From Butyrivibrio sp. Su6 (GTDB lineage: Bacteria > Bacillota > Clostridia > Lachnospirales > Lachnospiraceae): 64,000 nucleotides of DNA. How positions within the stretch are numbered: position 1 is the first letter of the stretch; every line of letters starts with the position of its first letter. Below the pieces are notes generated by a model. That model had not been told where the DNA came from, made no database searches, and was given only the letters and a program-made list of their open reading frames with translations. The stretch covers positions 1 to 64,000 of the forward strand of contig NZ_FNUR01000008.1 in assembly GCF_900108105.1 (NCBI RefSeq), in the 5' to 3' direction. Positions 1 through 7,930 of the stretch are shown here, one piece after another. A program made the translations under genes and the position numbers.

Positions 1-183
1 TTGGAATACAAAGTCTCTATTTCTGATGCTGTGATTACTTGCAGGGATTTCCTGCATAACAGAATGTCTAGTGATACAGTGGAACTGTTGTTGATAGGTA
101 ACGTCACGCCAATCCGAGAAGGCCGCACATATCCAAGAAAAAAGCATACCAAACGTGTAGTTCCACTAAGTTATAGAGCATAA
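1..183 (+). CDS. C-terminal fragment of a possible transposase (cut by window start)
   Basis: The frame is open from the first base and ends at a TAA, leaving 60 residues that are probably only the C-terminus of a longer protein. The basic ending (TPIREGRTYPRKKHTKR) resembles the C-terminal tails of some DDE-type insertion-sequence transposases, where a P-R-x-x-R-x-x-x-R pattern closes the protein. That match is from memory and weak. A strong hairpin follows within 20 nt, and the next 1.5 kb is repeat-rich and gene-free, which suits the edge of a mobile or decayed region. It could equally be another protein's tail. Confidence 0.3.
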   Translation: MEYKVSISDAVITCRDFLHNRMSSDTVELLLIGNVTPIREGRTYPRKKHTKRVVPLSYRA

Positions 184-197
184 ATTTCTCCAAGAAT

Positions 198-250
198 AAA
201 TGGCACGGAAGAAGCAGGAGCAATCCTGCTTTCTTGGCGTGCCATTTGTT
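198..250 (+). terminator. Strong intrinsic terminator-like hairpin
   Basis: Arms 198-207 (aaatggcacg) and 238-247 (cgtgccattt) pair perfectly, and inner arms 212-219 and 224-231 (aagcagga/tcctgctt) extend the stem. A T-rich stretch (tttgtttt) follows. It lies 14 nt after the stop of the upstream fragment, as expected for its terminator. Confidence 0.7.
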
Positions 251-387
251 TTGCAAACAAGATATGAAGTTTTCTAAAACGGAGTTTTTATGCCATCCGT
301 TATGTATTAAATGCACTTGAATACCTTAACTAAATGACATTGGAACAGTAGGGGCGGCTACTTTCAAGGAAACGCAGGCGCGACAGT

Positions 388-415
388 TTTCGTATGCAGC
401 ATGTTGCATACGAAA
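388..415. repeat. Perfect 11-bp inverted repeat
   Basis: Arms tttcgtatgca (388-398) and tgcatacgaaa (405-415) flank a 6-nt loop. No T-run follows, so it is not an obvious terminator. It sits in gene-free sequence upstream of the repeat array and could be a protein-binding dyad or an RNA hairpin. Confidence 0.5.
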
Positions 416-486
416 GTGAGGCTAAAGGAAGTTTGCATGTGTCCACCCCTATAGGTAGAAGTTAAGAGAGCCGAATGCATGTCTTT

Positions 487-1150
487 GGGCATATAGCTCG
501 TTTTCAACACCTTGGCCACCCGTAATAAACCGGTTTTGGGTATATAGCCTGATTTCAGGCTTGCAGCCACCCCTCACCATGGCTTTTATCGCAGGCGATT
601 GGGCATATACGGTAATTATCCGTCCACAGCCACCTTTTTAACGGGTGGCTCGAATCTTGAAATCGGCCTATATGCCCATTTTAACTTCGTGAGGGGTGGC
701 TGGCCTTGCAAAAAGTTGCTATATGCCCAAAATAGTCAAAATCATAGGTGGCTGGAAGCCTTACAAAGCGCTATATGCCCAAAAGCACTCTCTCCATTAA
801 ATATGGACTGTTATACGGACGGAATGATATGATCTTCTCCTATCTCCAGGTTGTCACAGTGAAATGGGTATATAGCTATACTTTTTAAGTTACGACATCT
901 ATCGGCAGAATTTTCTGGAAGTGAAAATGGGCATATACGAGAAAAAATAGATTTACACATCCATTGGATGAGTGATTCGAGACAATTAATCATCTATAAA
1001 AGGATGTGTAAACTTCAAAAATGCCGTATATATCCAAAATCGCAAGTCAAAAATATTGGTGAGGGATGTGGTAATCTTGGAAAACAGGAAATATGCCCAA
1101 ATCACATTTTATTGCGGGTGGCCGAGCTATTTAAAGCAAGCTATATGTCA
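487..1150. repeat. Array A: eleven units of a two-box intergenic repeat
   Basis: Each unit is box A (GGGYATATA), a variable centre of 18 or 19 nt, then box B (AGCCACC/GGCCACC or CACATCC/GACATCY). Forward units: 487-520, 538-571, 601-634, 866-900, 929-962. Reverse units: 644-677, 695-728, 747-780, 1002-1035, 1064-1098, 1117-1150 (the last degenerate). The order is three forward then three reverse (all GCCACC type), then two forward and three reverse (mainly ACATCC type), so box B ends always face inward. Most centres in the GCCACC class carry a small dyad, for example gcctgatttcaggc at 547-560. Open frames here merely read across repeats. The rest of the 184-1580 gap holds only the hairpins listed separately. 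I know no named family with this design. Confidence 0.8.
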
Positions 1151-1279
1151 AAGCAACTCTTTAACGCTTTGTATGCAGCATTCGAGAACTGCGTCCATGG
1201 AGCCTTGAAAGTAGCCTCCCTTACTGTTCTCGGAATTGGAGCCAGAGGCCCTTATACCCAGCCACACCGAAGGTGCTTG

Positions 1280-1406
1280 CCATTGACGGGTTCTGAGGAA
1301 AAACGTTATAATGCTGAATCCGACGGTGCACGAATCTAATTACTGTTCCCATCATCCTCACCGTCGGCTCGCAGACCAGGGCGTTTTCCTTAGGGTCAGT
1401 CAATGG
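1280..1406. repeat. Large imperfect inverted repeat (possible MITE remnant or structured RNA)
   Basis: Outer arms ccattgac (1280-1287) and gtcaatgg (1399-1406), middle arms around aggaaaaacg (about 1297-1306) and gcgttttcct (1381-1390), and inner arms ccgacggtg (1320-1328) and caccgtcgg (1359-1367) are nested in register. The arms are about 50 nt with mismatches and the loop is 30 nt. The sequence is more GC-rich than its surroundings and contains no plausible gene. It could be a degenerate non-autonomous element or an RNA hairpin. Confidence 0.5.
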
Positions 1407-1446
1407 TGGCGTACGGAGCCAGCTACTTACGCATATACAAATAAAA

Positions 1447-1484
1447 AGGATTCCTGCCAACCTGTTTGGTTGTGCAGGAATCCT
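1447..1484. repeat. Stable intergenic hairpin
   Basis: Arms aggattcctgc (1447-1457) and gcaggaatcct (1474-1484) pair perfectly. Inner arms caacc and ggttg continue the stem with one bulged T and a 5-nt loop. The downstream sequence is cccgttta, so there is no proper U-tract. On the minus strand the stem is followed by ttttta, so it could terminate transcription in that direction. Confidence 0.55.
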
Positions 1485-1580
1485 CCCGTTTATCTACAGT
1501 GAAATATGTATTAATGAGCTGAAATATCATTTCATGTTTTATTTAATTGACATAATAGTCTGGTTAAGCATAATATTATA

Positions 1581-1668
1581 GATATAAAAGGATATAAAAG
1601 TAACTGCAAGATATAAAAAGATATAAAAGAATATAAAACAGATTCATAGATATAAAAAGATATAAAAG
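1581..1668 (+). promoter_or_regulatory. A/T-rich iterons (GATATAAAAG) upstream of the ATPase gene
   Basis: Copies of GATATAAAAG or GATATAAAAAG start at 1581, 1591, 1610, 1620, 1649 and 1659, with a variant near 1630. The last ends 8 nt before the ATG at 1677, so the repeats overlap the space where promoter and ribosome binding site must lie. Spacing is roughly one helical turn (10 nt) within pairs. This suggests cooperative binding of a regulator, or the ATPase binding its own control region. Some copies may also act as -10 elements. Confidence 0.6.
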
Positions 1669-1676
1669 GAGTAAAG

Positions 1677-2717
1677 ATGCGGAATCCATTTTCTATTTCC
1701 TTTGGAACTCTACCTACTCAATATATTTCCAGAATAACGCAGACAAATCAAATAGTTGAGATGTTTACCGACGATAATCCTTCTAATCATGTTTTTATGC
1801 TTACTGGTATAAGGGGATCAGGGAAAACTGTCCTGATGACAGATATTTCAGAGAGGCTTAGGAATGAAAAAGATTGGATCGTGGTCGAGATAAGCCCGGA
1901 GAGAGATATGCTTGAAGGTCTTGCTGCCACTCTCTACGCTGTTCCGGAATTACATGCTCTTTTTATTAAAGCAAAGCTGGATTTTTCAGCATTAGGACTG
2001 GGCGTTTCAGTTGAAAATGCAGCCCCCATCACTGATACAGAAGTTGCTGTTAACAGAATGCTTGAATATATAACCAAGGCTGGAAAAAGGGTACTGATAA
2101 CAGTGGATGAAGTTACGAATAATGCCAATTTAAAGGTATTTGCTGCAGCTTTTCAGATATATCTCAGGCGTAATTTCCAGGTTTATTTAATAATGACGGG
2201 ATTATATGAGAATTTATATAACCTTCAAAACGAAAAATCTTTGACATTTTTATATAGAGCTCCTAAGGTTATCTTGGAGCCGCTAAATTATACAGCAATC
2301 GTGTCTCATTATAAAAAAGTTTTTGAAATAGATAATGAGCAGGCAGAATATATGGCCAAGCTGACAAAGGGCTATTCTTTTGCATTTCAGGTTTTGGGAT
2401 ATATATATTGGAATAATAGAGAAAGAAAAATAGAAGATATACTGCCTGAATATGACCAGTATCTGGATGAGTACGTTTATGATAAAATATGGTCTGAAAT
2501 GTCTGAAATGGACAGAAAAGTTGTCAGCGCAATGGCGATCAGTGGTGAAACAAATGTTAGTAAACTACGTGAATCAGTAGGAATGACTACTTCGCAGTTT
2601 TCTGTATATAGAGACAGGTTAAAAAGAAAGGGAATAATAAATACAGCTCAATATGGGTACATTTCCTTGTTGCTACCGCGTTTTGAAGAGTATGTAAAGT
2701 TGCATATTGATCTGTGA
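1677..2717 (+). CDS. P-loop ATPase with C-terminal winged-helix region (AAA/STAND-like)
   Basis: A 346-residue soluble protein. The Walker A motif GIRGSGKT is at residues 44-51, and a Walker B strand ends in DE (VLITVDE, about 139-145). A possible sensor-1 segment (LIMTG) follows near residue 175. The C-terminal 70 residues look like a winged-helix DNA-binding module (DRKVVSAMAISGETNVSKLR, then a turn and helix). ATPases of this build are common in Firmicutes and archaea, but their roles are mostly unknown. The start is supported by the ggag at 1668-1671. It precedes the glycan locus by 7 nt and might be cotranscribed with it, although its codon use is more A/T-rich. The iterons upstream suggest autoregulation. 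Confidence 0.75.
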   Translation: MRNPFSISFGTLPTQYISRITQTNQIVEMFTDDNPSNHVFMLTGIRGSGKTVLMTDISERLRNEKDWIVVEISPERDMLEGLAATLYAVPELHALFIKAKLDFSALGLGVSVENAAPITDTEVAVNRMLEYITKAGKRVLITVDEVTNNANLKVFAAAFQIYLRRNFQVYLIMTGLYENLYNLQNEKSLTFLYRAPKVILEPLNYTAIVSHYKKVFEIDNEQAEYMAKLTKGYSFAFQVLGYIYWNNRERKIEDILPEYDQYLDEYVYDKIWSEMSEMDRKVVSAMAISGETNVSKLRESVGMTTSQFSVYRDRLKRKGIINTAQYGYISLLLPRFEEYVKLHIDL

Positions 2718-2724
2718 ATAGAGA

Positions 2725-3381
2725 ATGATGAAGAATTCTTTTTACGCACGATATATTAAAAGAATAGTGGATATAATAATATCTTTACTGGTTATAATAA
2801 TTTTTTGCTGGCTTTACCTTATCCTTGCAATCCTTGTAAGGGTTAAGCTTGGAAGCCCTATTCTGTTTAAGCAGGCCCGCCCCGGTAAGGATGAGAAGAT
2901 TTTTAACCTTTATAAGTTCAGGACCATGACAGATAAAAGAGATGCTGAGGGAAAGCTCCTTCCTGACAAGGACAGACTTACAAAGTTTGGCAATTTCCTC
3001 AGAAAATCCAGTCTTGACGAGCTTCCGGAGTTCTTTAACATCCTAAAGGGCGATATGAGCTTTATCGGACCAAGGCCTCTACTTGTTGAGTATCTGCCAT
3101 ATTATACGGAACGTGAGAAATTAAGGCACACAGTAAGGCCCGGTCTTACAGGACTTGCCCAGGTAAGTGGACGAAACACTGTTGACTGGGACACAAGATT
3201 TGAAATCGATGCCCAGTATGTGGAGAACCTGAATTTCCTCATGGATCTTAAAGTCATCGGACTTACCTTTAAGACAGTTTTTGGCCACACGGATCAGGTG
3301 GCAGAAGATACAAACAAGGTTGAAGGCAATTTTGCTCAGATAAGAAAAGAGCGCTTGGAAAAGACAGGTAAATTAAAATAA
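2725..3381 (+). CDS. Undecaprenyl-phosphate sugar-1-phosphate transferase (PglC-like monotopic PGT)
   Basis: This 218-residue protein should start glycan assembly by moving a sugar-1-phosphate from a UDP-sugar to undecaprenyl phosphate on the inner membrane face. One hydrophobic segment (about 14-39) precedes the catalytic domain. Family motifs are in order: KFRTM (64-68), SSLDELPEFFN with the catalytic Asp-Glu pair at 98-99, GDMSFIGPRPLL (109-120), and RPGLTGLAQVSGRN. The length equals the short PglC type rather than the long WcaJ/WbaP type. Two adjacent ATGs are possible starts. As the first enzyme gene of the locus it fits the priming role. The sugar cannot be read from sequence. Confidence 0.9.
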   Translation: MMKNSFYARYIKRIVDIIISLLVIIIFCWLYLILAILVRVKLGSPILFKQARPGKDEKIFNLYKFRTMTDKRDAEGKLLPDKDRLTKFGNFLRKSSLDELPEFFNILKGDMSFIGPRPLLVEYLPYYTEREKLRHTVRPGLTGLAQVSGRNTVDWDTRFEIDAQYVENLNFLMDLKVIGLTFKTVFGHTDQVAEDTNKVEGNFAQIRKERLEKTGKLK

Positions 3382-3409
3382 AAAATTTTTCAAAATAAAA
3401 GAGGTGCAT

Positions 3410-4399
3410 ATGGCTACTAATATTTTGATATTAAGTGCAGGAACCAGAAATAAAGTAGTGCAGGCTTTCAAAAAAGAGCTTGCTCATAACGGCAAAGTTT
3501 TTGCCACAGACTGCTCAAACATTGGCCCTGCCATATATGATGCAGACGAAGCTATAATCGTTCCTAAGATCAAGGACCCTTTCTATATCGATGAGATCCT
3601 TGGAGTATGCAAAAGAAATAACATAAATGGTGTATTCAGTCTTATCGATCCTGAGCTTTCTCTTTTGGCAGAGAATGCAGAAAGATTCACAGAAGCTGGA
3701 GTCACACCTATCGTTTCATCATACGAGCTCTGCGAGACAAGCCTTGATAAGTACCGCATGTACGAGATGCTTATTAAGCTGGGAATCCCAACAGCCAAGT
3801 GCTACCTTTCAATAGAGGATTTTGAAACAGCAAGGGCTGCAGGAGAAGTTGACTTCCCGGTTTTTGTAAAGCCCAGAAACGGCAGCGCATCAATAAATAT
3901 AAATGCTGTGGAATCTAAGGAGATGCTTGTAGCTCTTTTCCACGATTTCGATGACCTTATCATTCAGGAATACATGAGAGGCCAGGAGTACGGCGCTGAT
4001 GTGTACATTGACCTTATTTCCGGCAAGTGCACAGACATTTTCCTCAAGGAAAAGATAAAGATGAGAGCCGGAGAGACAGATAAATCTGTTTCGGTAAAAG
4101 ATGAGAGGCTCTTTAAGCAGATAGTTTCATTTGTGGAGACTGTGGGATACAGAGGAATGATCGATATCGATCTATTCTATGACAATGCCACAGATGTATG
4201 GTACCTTTCAGAAGTTAATCCTCGTTTTGGCGGCGGATACCCACATGCCTATGCCTGCGGAGTAAACTTCCCAAGATGCATCATCAACAACTTAAAAGGT
4301 ATAGAGAATCCGGTCAACATTGGTGATTACCAGGAAGGCGTTTACATGATGAAGTATAACGAGCTCTGCATCCTTCCTGAGGACAAATTAGCAAAATAA
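3410..4399 (+). CDS. ATP-grasp ligase of the glycan locus
   Basis: A 329-residue ATP-grasp fold protein resembling the ATP-grasp half of carbamoyl-phosphate synthase or PylC. It has an N-terminal pre-ATP-grasp domain, the ATP-clamp region (FPVFVKPRNGSASINI, near residues 150-165), QEYMRGQEYGADVYID, and a metal-binding end (EVNPRFGGGYPHAYACGVN). ATP-grasp enzymes join a carboxylate to an amine or thiol through an acylphosphate. In this place it may attach an amino acid or modify a uronic acid, but the substrate is unknown. ATG 3410 is chosen over GTG 3404 because the agagg at 3400-3404 then sits 5 nt upstream. Confidence 0.75.
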   Translation: MATNILILSAGTRNKVVQAFKKELAHNGKVFATDCSNIGPAIYDADEAIIVPKIKDPFYIDEILGVCKRNNINGVFSLIDPELSLLAENAERFTEAGVTPIVSSYELCETSLDKYRMYEMLIKLGIPTAKCYLSIEDFETARAAGEVDFPVFVKPRNGSASININAVESKEMLVALFHDFDDLIIQEYMRGQEYGADVYIDLISGKCTDIFLKEKIKMRAGETDKSVSVKDERLFKQIVSFVETVGYRGMIDIDLFYDNATDVWYLSEVNPRFGGGYPHAYACGVNFPRCIINNLKGIENPVNIGDYQEGVYMMKYNELCILPEDKLAK

Positions 4400-4416
4400 A
4401 TCATAAAGGTGACATT

Positions 4417-5508
4417 ATGCCAAAGGCGTTAATACTAGCAAACTCATCAAGCGGGCTCTATGATTTCAGAAACGAACTCATCCTTGGACTTATGGATAAG
4501 GGATATGAGGTAGTCATAAGCCTTCCTGATGATCTTAAGGTAAAAGAGCTGACTGCAGAGGGCTGCAGGGTGGTTCATACTGACATAAACAGACGCGGAG
4601 TCAATCCTGTACAGGACTTGGCTCTTTTTGGCGCTTATAGAAAGCTTTTAAAAAGTGAGCGCCCGGACGTCGTTTTGACCTATACAATAAAGCCTAATAT
4701 ATACGGTGGTTTTGCCTGCAGGCTTGCAAGGATCCCATATTTTTCAACTATCACAGGACTTGGAAGTACATTTGAGCGGGGCGGAGTTCTTTTGAAAATG
4801 ATAATCGCCATGTACAAGACTTCCCTAAAGGGCTGCAAATGCCTCTTTTTCCAGAATCAGAACAACAGGCAGATATTTGAAGACTGTGGCATACATGCCA
4901 AAAAACATGTGACTGTAAATGGCTCCGGCGTTAATCTTGATAAACACAAGTTTGAGGAATATCCCGGCCACAGCGATGATGTTACGCGATTTCTTTATAT
5001 TGGAAGGATCATGAAGGAAAAGGGCTCGGAAGAGTATCTTTATGCGGCAGATAAGCTACATGAGAAATACGGCGACAAGGTGTCGTTTTCAGCAATCGGC
5101 TACTGCGAGGATGATTTTGAGAGCAGGGTAAAAGAGGCTGAGAAAGCCGGAATCCTTAAGATGATCCCTTATCAGAAGAACATTCACCCTTATATTAAAG
5201 AAGCTGATGCCGTAGTTCACCCTTCTTACCACGAGGGAATGAGCAACGTCCTTATGGAAGCCGCAGCAACAGGAAGACCTGTTATTGCTTCTGACATAAG
5301 CGGCTGCAAAGAGATCGTGGACAAGGACAGATCAGGGTTCCTTGCTGAGCCCAGGAATAAGGAAGCTCTTTTTACTGCCCTTGATAAATTCATGCAGCTT
5401 GATATGGAGAGCAGAAAAGAAATGGGCCGCAATGGCCGCGCCTGGGTTGAAAATAATTTTGACAGAAAAAAGATCATAAAAACGTACATAGATGAGATTA
5501 CCGCTTGA
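4417..5508 (+). CDS. GT4 glycosyltransferase, PglA-like
   Basis: A 363-residue GT-B fold enzyme. The N-terminal domain starts PKALILANSSSGLYDFRNE, as in PglA-type capsule enzymes that add the second sugar to an undecaprenyl-diphosphate sugar. The C-terminal donor domain has GRIMKEKG and the E-x7-E region HPSYHEGMSNVLMEAAATG. A good ribosome site (aaaggtg) lies before the ATG. The PglC-like and PglA-like order at the head of the locus suggests these make the first disaccharide on the lipid carrier. Donor and linkage are not predictable. Confidence 0.85.
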   Translation: MPKALILANSSSGLYDFRNELILGLMDKGYEVVISLPDDLKVKELTAEGCRVVHTDINRRGVNPVQDLALFGAYRKLLKSERPDVVLTYTIKPNIYGGFACRLARIPYFSTITGLGSTFERGGVLLKMIIAMYKTSLKGCKCLFFQNQNNRQIFEDCGIHAKKHVTVNGSGVNLDKHKFEEYPGHSDDVTRFLYIGRIMKEKGSEEYLYAADKLHEKYGDKVSFSAIGYCEDDFESRVKEAEKAGILKMIPYQKNIHPYIKEADAVVHPSYHEGMSNVLMEAAATGRPVIASDISGCKEIVDKDRSGFLAEPRNKEALFTALDKFMQLDMESRKEMGRNGRAWVENNFDRKKIIKTYIDEITA

Positions 5509-5519
5509 GACGGGACGTT

Positions 5520-5547
5520 TTGCCATATTTGACAGCCGTAGTATAAT
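5520..5547 (+). promoter_or_regulatory. Putative sigma-A promoter for the nucleotide-sugar genes
   Basis: TTGCCA (5520-5525) and a perfect TATAAT (5542-5547) are 16 nt apart, upstream of the dehydrogenase gene at 5610. Transcription would begin near 5554, giving a leader of about 55 nt. This falls in the only sizeable gap (101 nt) among the first locus genes, so it may boost expression of the two sugar-nucleotide enzymes. Confidence 0.5.
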
Positions 5548-5609
5548 ACCTATGTATGTTATTGGAATTAAATTTAAATTGAAATATTTTTTAGTGTGGA
5601 GGATACACG

Positions 5610-6926
5610 ATGAGCTTATATGAAAAGCTCCTTTCCGGAGAAGAAAAGTTATCACTTGTAGGACTTGGATATGTAGGAATGCCTATAGCGGTTGCCTACG
5701 CCAAAAAGATCAAGGTAGTAGGTTACGACTTCAACGCTGCTAAGGTTGATCTTTATAAAAAGGGAATCGACCCAACAAGAGAAGTTGGCGATGCAGCTAT
5801 TAAAGAGACTTCTGTAGAATTTACAGCAGATCCTGAGAAACTTAAGGAGTGTAAATTCCACGTTGTTGCAGTTCCAACACCTGTAAACGACGATCATACA
5901 CCTGACCTTTCACCTGTAGAGGGAGCCAGCCGTACACTTGGTAAGTACCTTACAAAGGGTTCAATCGTAGTTTATGAGTCAACTGTATATCCCGGAGTAA
6001 CAGAGGACATCTGTGTTCCTATTCTTGAAAAAGAGTCAGGACTTAAGTGCGGAGTTGATTTCAAGGTTGGTTATTCACCTGAGCGTATCAACCCTGGTGA
6101 TAAGATTCACAGACTTGATACTATTACAAAGATCGTTTCAGGTATGGACGAGGAGACACTTGAGGAGATTGCTAACGTATACAGCCTCGTTGCACTTGCA
6201 GGCGTATATAAGGCTCAGTCAATCAAGGTTGCTGAGGCTGCAAAGGTTATCGAGAACTCACAGCGTGATATCAACATCGCTTTCATGAACGAGCTTTCAA
6301 TGATCTTCCACAAGATGGATATCGATACAAAGAGCGTACTTGAGGCAGCAGGTACAAAGTGGAACTTCCTTAACTTCAGACCAGGTCTTGTAGGTGGTCA
6401 CTGTATCGGTGTTGACCCTTACTACCTTACATACAAGGCTGAGGAACTTGGTTACCACTCACAGATCATCCTTTCAGGAAGACGTATCAACGATGATATG
6501 GGCAAGTACATTGCAGAGTCAGCTGTAAAGAGACTTATCGCTAACGACATCGCTGTTAAGAATGCAAAGGTTGCGATCCTTGGCTTCACATTCAAGGAGA
6601 ATTGCCCTGATACAAGAAATACAAAGGTAATCGACATTTACAATGAGCTTTTAGAGTACGGCATCACACCAGTAGTTGTTGACCCTGAAGCTGATTCAGA
6701 TGAAGCTAAGAGACTTTATGGAATTGAGTTTGATACTCTTGATGCAGTAAAAGACATGGATGCTGTTATCGTAGCTGTAGCTCACAAGGAATTCGAGAAC
6801 TACAAGCCAGCAGATATCGCTAAGTTCTTCAATCCTGCCCATGCCACAAAGGTATTTATGGACCTCAAGGGCATCTACGACATGAACGATTATAAGGCTC
6901 CTGAATTCGATTACTGGCGCCTGTGA
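5610..6926 (+). CDS. UDP-N-acetylhexosamine 6-dehydrogenase (TviB/WbpO-type)
   Basis: A 438-residue member of the UDP-glucose/UDP-ManNAc dehydrogenase superfamily. It makes a UDP-HexNAc uronic acid by NAD-dependent double oxidation at C6. Visible are the Rossmann motif GLGYVGMPIA (about 18-27), VAVPTPV, ESTVYPG, the central domain with the catalytic Cys (VGGHCIGVDPYYL, Cys near residue 264), and the C-terminal UDP-binding domain with GFTFKENCPDTRNTKV. The length and EESTVYPG-like region match the Vi-antigen TviB/WbpO subgroup. Codon use is strongly biased to preferred codons, suggesting high expression. It forms a pair with the epimerase 15 nt downstream. Confidence 0.9.
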   Translation: MSLYEKLLSGEEKLSLVGLGYVGMPIAVAYAKKIKVVGYDFNAAKVDLYKKGIDPTREVGDAAIKETSVEFTADPEKLKECKFHVVAVPTPVNDDHTPDLSPVEGASRTLGKYLTKGSIVVYESTVYPGVTEDICVPILEKESGLKCGVDFKVGYSPERINPGDKIHRLDTITKIVSGMDEETLEEIANVYSLVALAGVYKAQSIKVAEAAKVIENSQRDINIAFMNELSMIFHKMDIDTKSVLEAAGTKWNFLNFRPGLVGGHCIGVDPYYLTYKAEELGYHSQIILSGRRINDDMGKYIAESAVKRLIANDIAVKNAKVAILGFTFKENCPDTRNTKVIDIYNELLEYGITPVVVDPEADSDEAKRLYGIEFDTLDAVKDMDAVIVAVAHKEFENYKPADIAKFFNPAHATKVFMDLKGIYDMNDYKAPEFDYWRL

Positions 6927-6941
6927 TAAGAGGAGTAAATT

Positions 6942-7916
6942 ATGAGTTATAAAGAGTTAAAATTTCCGGAGAATTCAGTGTTCCTTGTTACCGGCGGAGC
7001 TGGATTCATCGGATCAAATATTTGCGAAGCGCTTTTAAACATGGGCTATACAGTTAGGTGTATGGATAACCTTTCAACTGGCCATATTGAAAATATCCAG
7101 CCTTTTATGAGTAATCCTAAGTTTACATTCATCGAGAAGGATATCAGAGACCTTGATGCATGTATGGAGGCTACAAAGGGCGTAGATTACGTTCTCAATG
7201 AGGCTGCCTGGGGATCAGTTCCAAGAAGTATTGAGATGCCTCTTTTGTATGAGGAAATCAACATCAGAGGAACCCTTAACATGATGGAAGCTTCAAGACA
7301 GAACGGAGTTAAGAAGTTCGTCTATGCTTCAAGCTCATCAGTTTACGGTGATTCCACTACTCTTCCTAAGAAAGAAGGGCAGGAAGGAAACGTTCTTTCT
7401 CCTTATGCTCTTACAAAGAAGACTGATGAAGAGTACGGTAAGCTTTACAAAAAGCTTTACGGTCTTGATACATATGGCCTTCGTTATTTCAATGTATTTG
7501 GAAGAAGACAGGATCCTAACGGAGCTTACGCAGCTGTTATTCCTAAGTTCCTTCGTCAGCTCATGAACGGTGAGACACCAACAATCAACGGCGACGGTAA
7601 ACAGTCCCGTGACTTTACATATGTAGATAACGTTATTGAAGGTAACCTCAGAGCTTGCCTTGCTTCTTCAGAGGCAGCAGGTGAAGCTTACAACATCGGT
7701 GCAGGCGGAAGAGAGTTCCTTATCGATGTTTATCACCACCTTACAGAAGCACTTGGCATGGATGTAGAGCCAATATTTGGACCACCACGTGCCGGTGATA
7801 TCAGAGATTCCAATGCGGATATTTCAAAGGCAAGAAAGAACCTTGGTTACGACCCTTCCTATGATTTCCAGGCGGGAATCAAGCTCGCTATTGATTGGTA
7901 TAGAGAGAATTTATAA
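6942..7916 (+). CDS. UDP-HexNAc(A) C4-epimerase (WbpP/TviC-like extended SDR)
   Basis: A 324-residue extended short-chain dehydrogenase. The nucleotide-binding motif GGAGFIGSN is at 18-26, the catalytic Ser region is YASSSSVYGD, and the YxxxK motif is in SPYALTKK (Tyr about 154). This family interconverts UDP-GlcNAc/UDP-GalNAc or their uronic acids. With the TviB-type dehydrogenase it would yield UDP-GalNAcA, as in Vi-antigen and some Pseudomonas O-antigen loci. The gene follows the dehydrogenase by 15 nt with its own gagga ribosome site. The exact substrate preference is inference. Confidence 0.85.
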   Translation: MSYKELKFPENSVFLVTGGAGFIGSNICEALLNMGYTVRCMDNLSTGHIENIQPFMSNPKFTFIEKDIRDLDACMEATKGVDYVLNEAAWGSVPRSIEMPLLYEEINIRGTLNMMEASRQNGVKKFVYASSSSVYGDSTTLPKKEGQEGNVLSPYALTKKTDEEYGKLYKKLYGLDTYGLRYFNVFGRRQDPNGAYAAVIPKFLRQLMNGETPTINGDGKQSRDFTYVDNVIEGNLRACLASSEAAGEAYNIGAGGREFLIDVYHHLTEALGMDVEPIFGPPRAGDIRDSNADISKARKNLGYDPSYDFQAGIKLAIDWYRENL

Positions 7917-7930
7917 GATTAAGGTATTTT

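Noticed and set aside
487..1150. CRISPR array
   Set aside because: Repeats alternate strand, conserved parts are short boxes inside each unit, and no cas genes are present.
599..1502. Open frames of 60-123 codons on both strands in the upstream region
   Set aside because: They read across the two-box repeats and hairpins, lack ribosome sites, and have protein sequence dictated by the repeats.
5529..5547. TTGACA (5529-5534) with TATAAT (5542-5547) as a promoter
   Set aside because: The spacing is only 7 nt; the TTGCCA at 5520 with 16-nt spacing is the better pairing.
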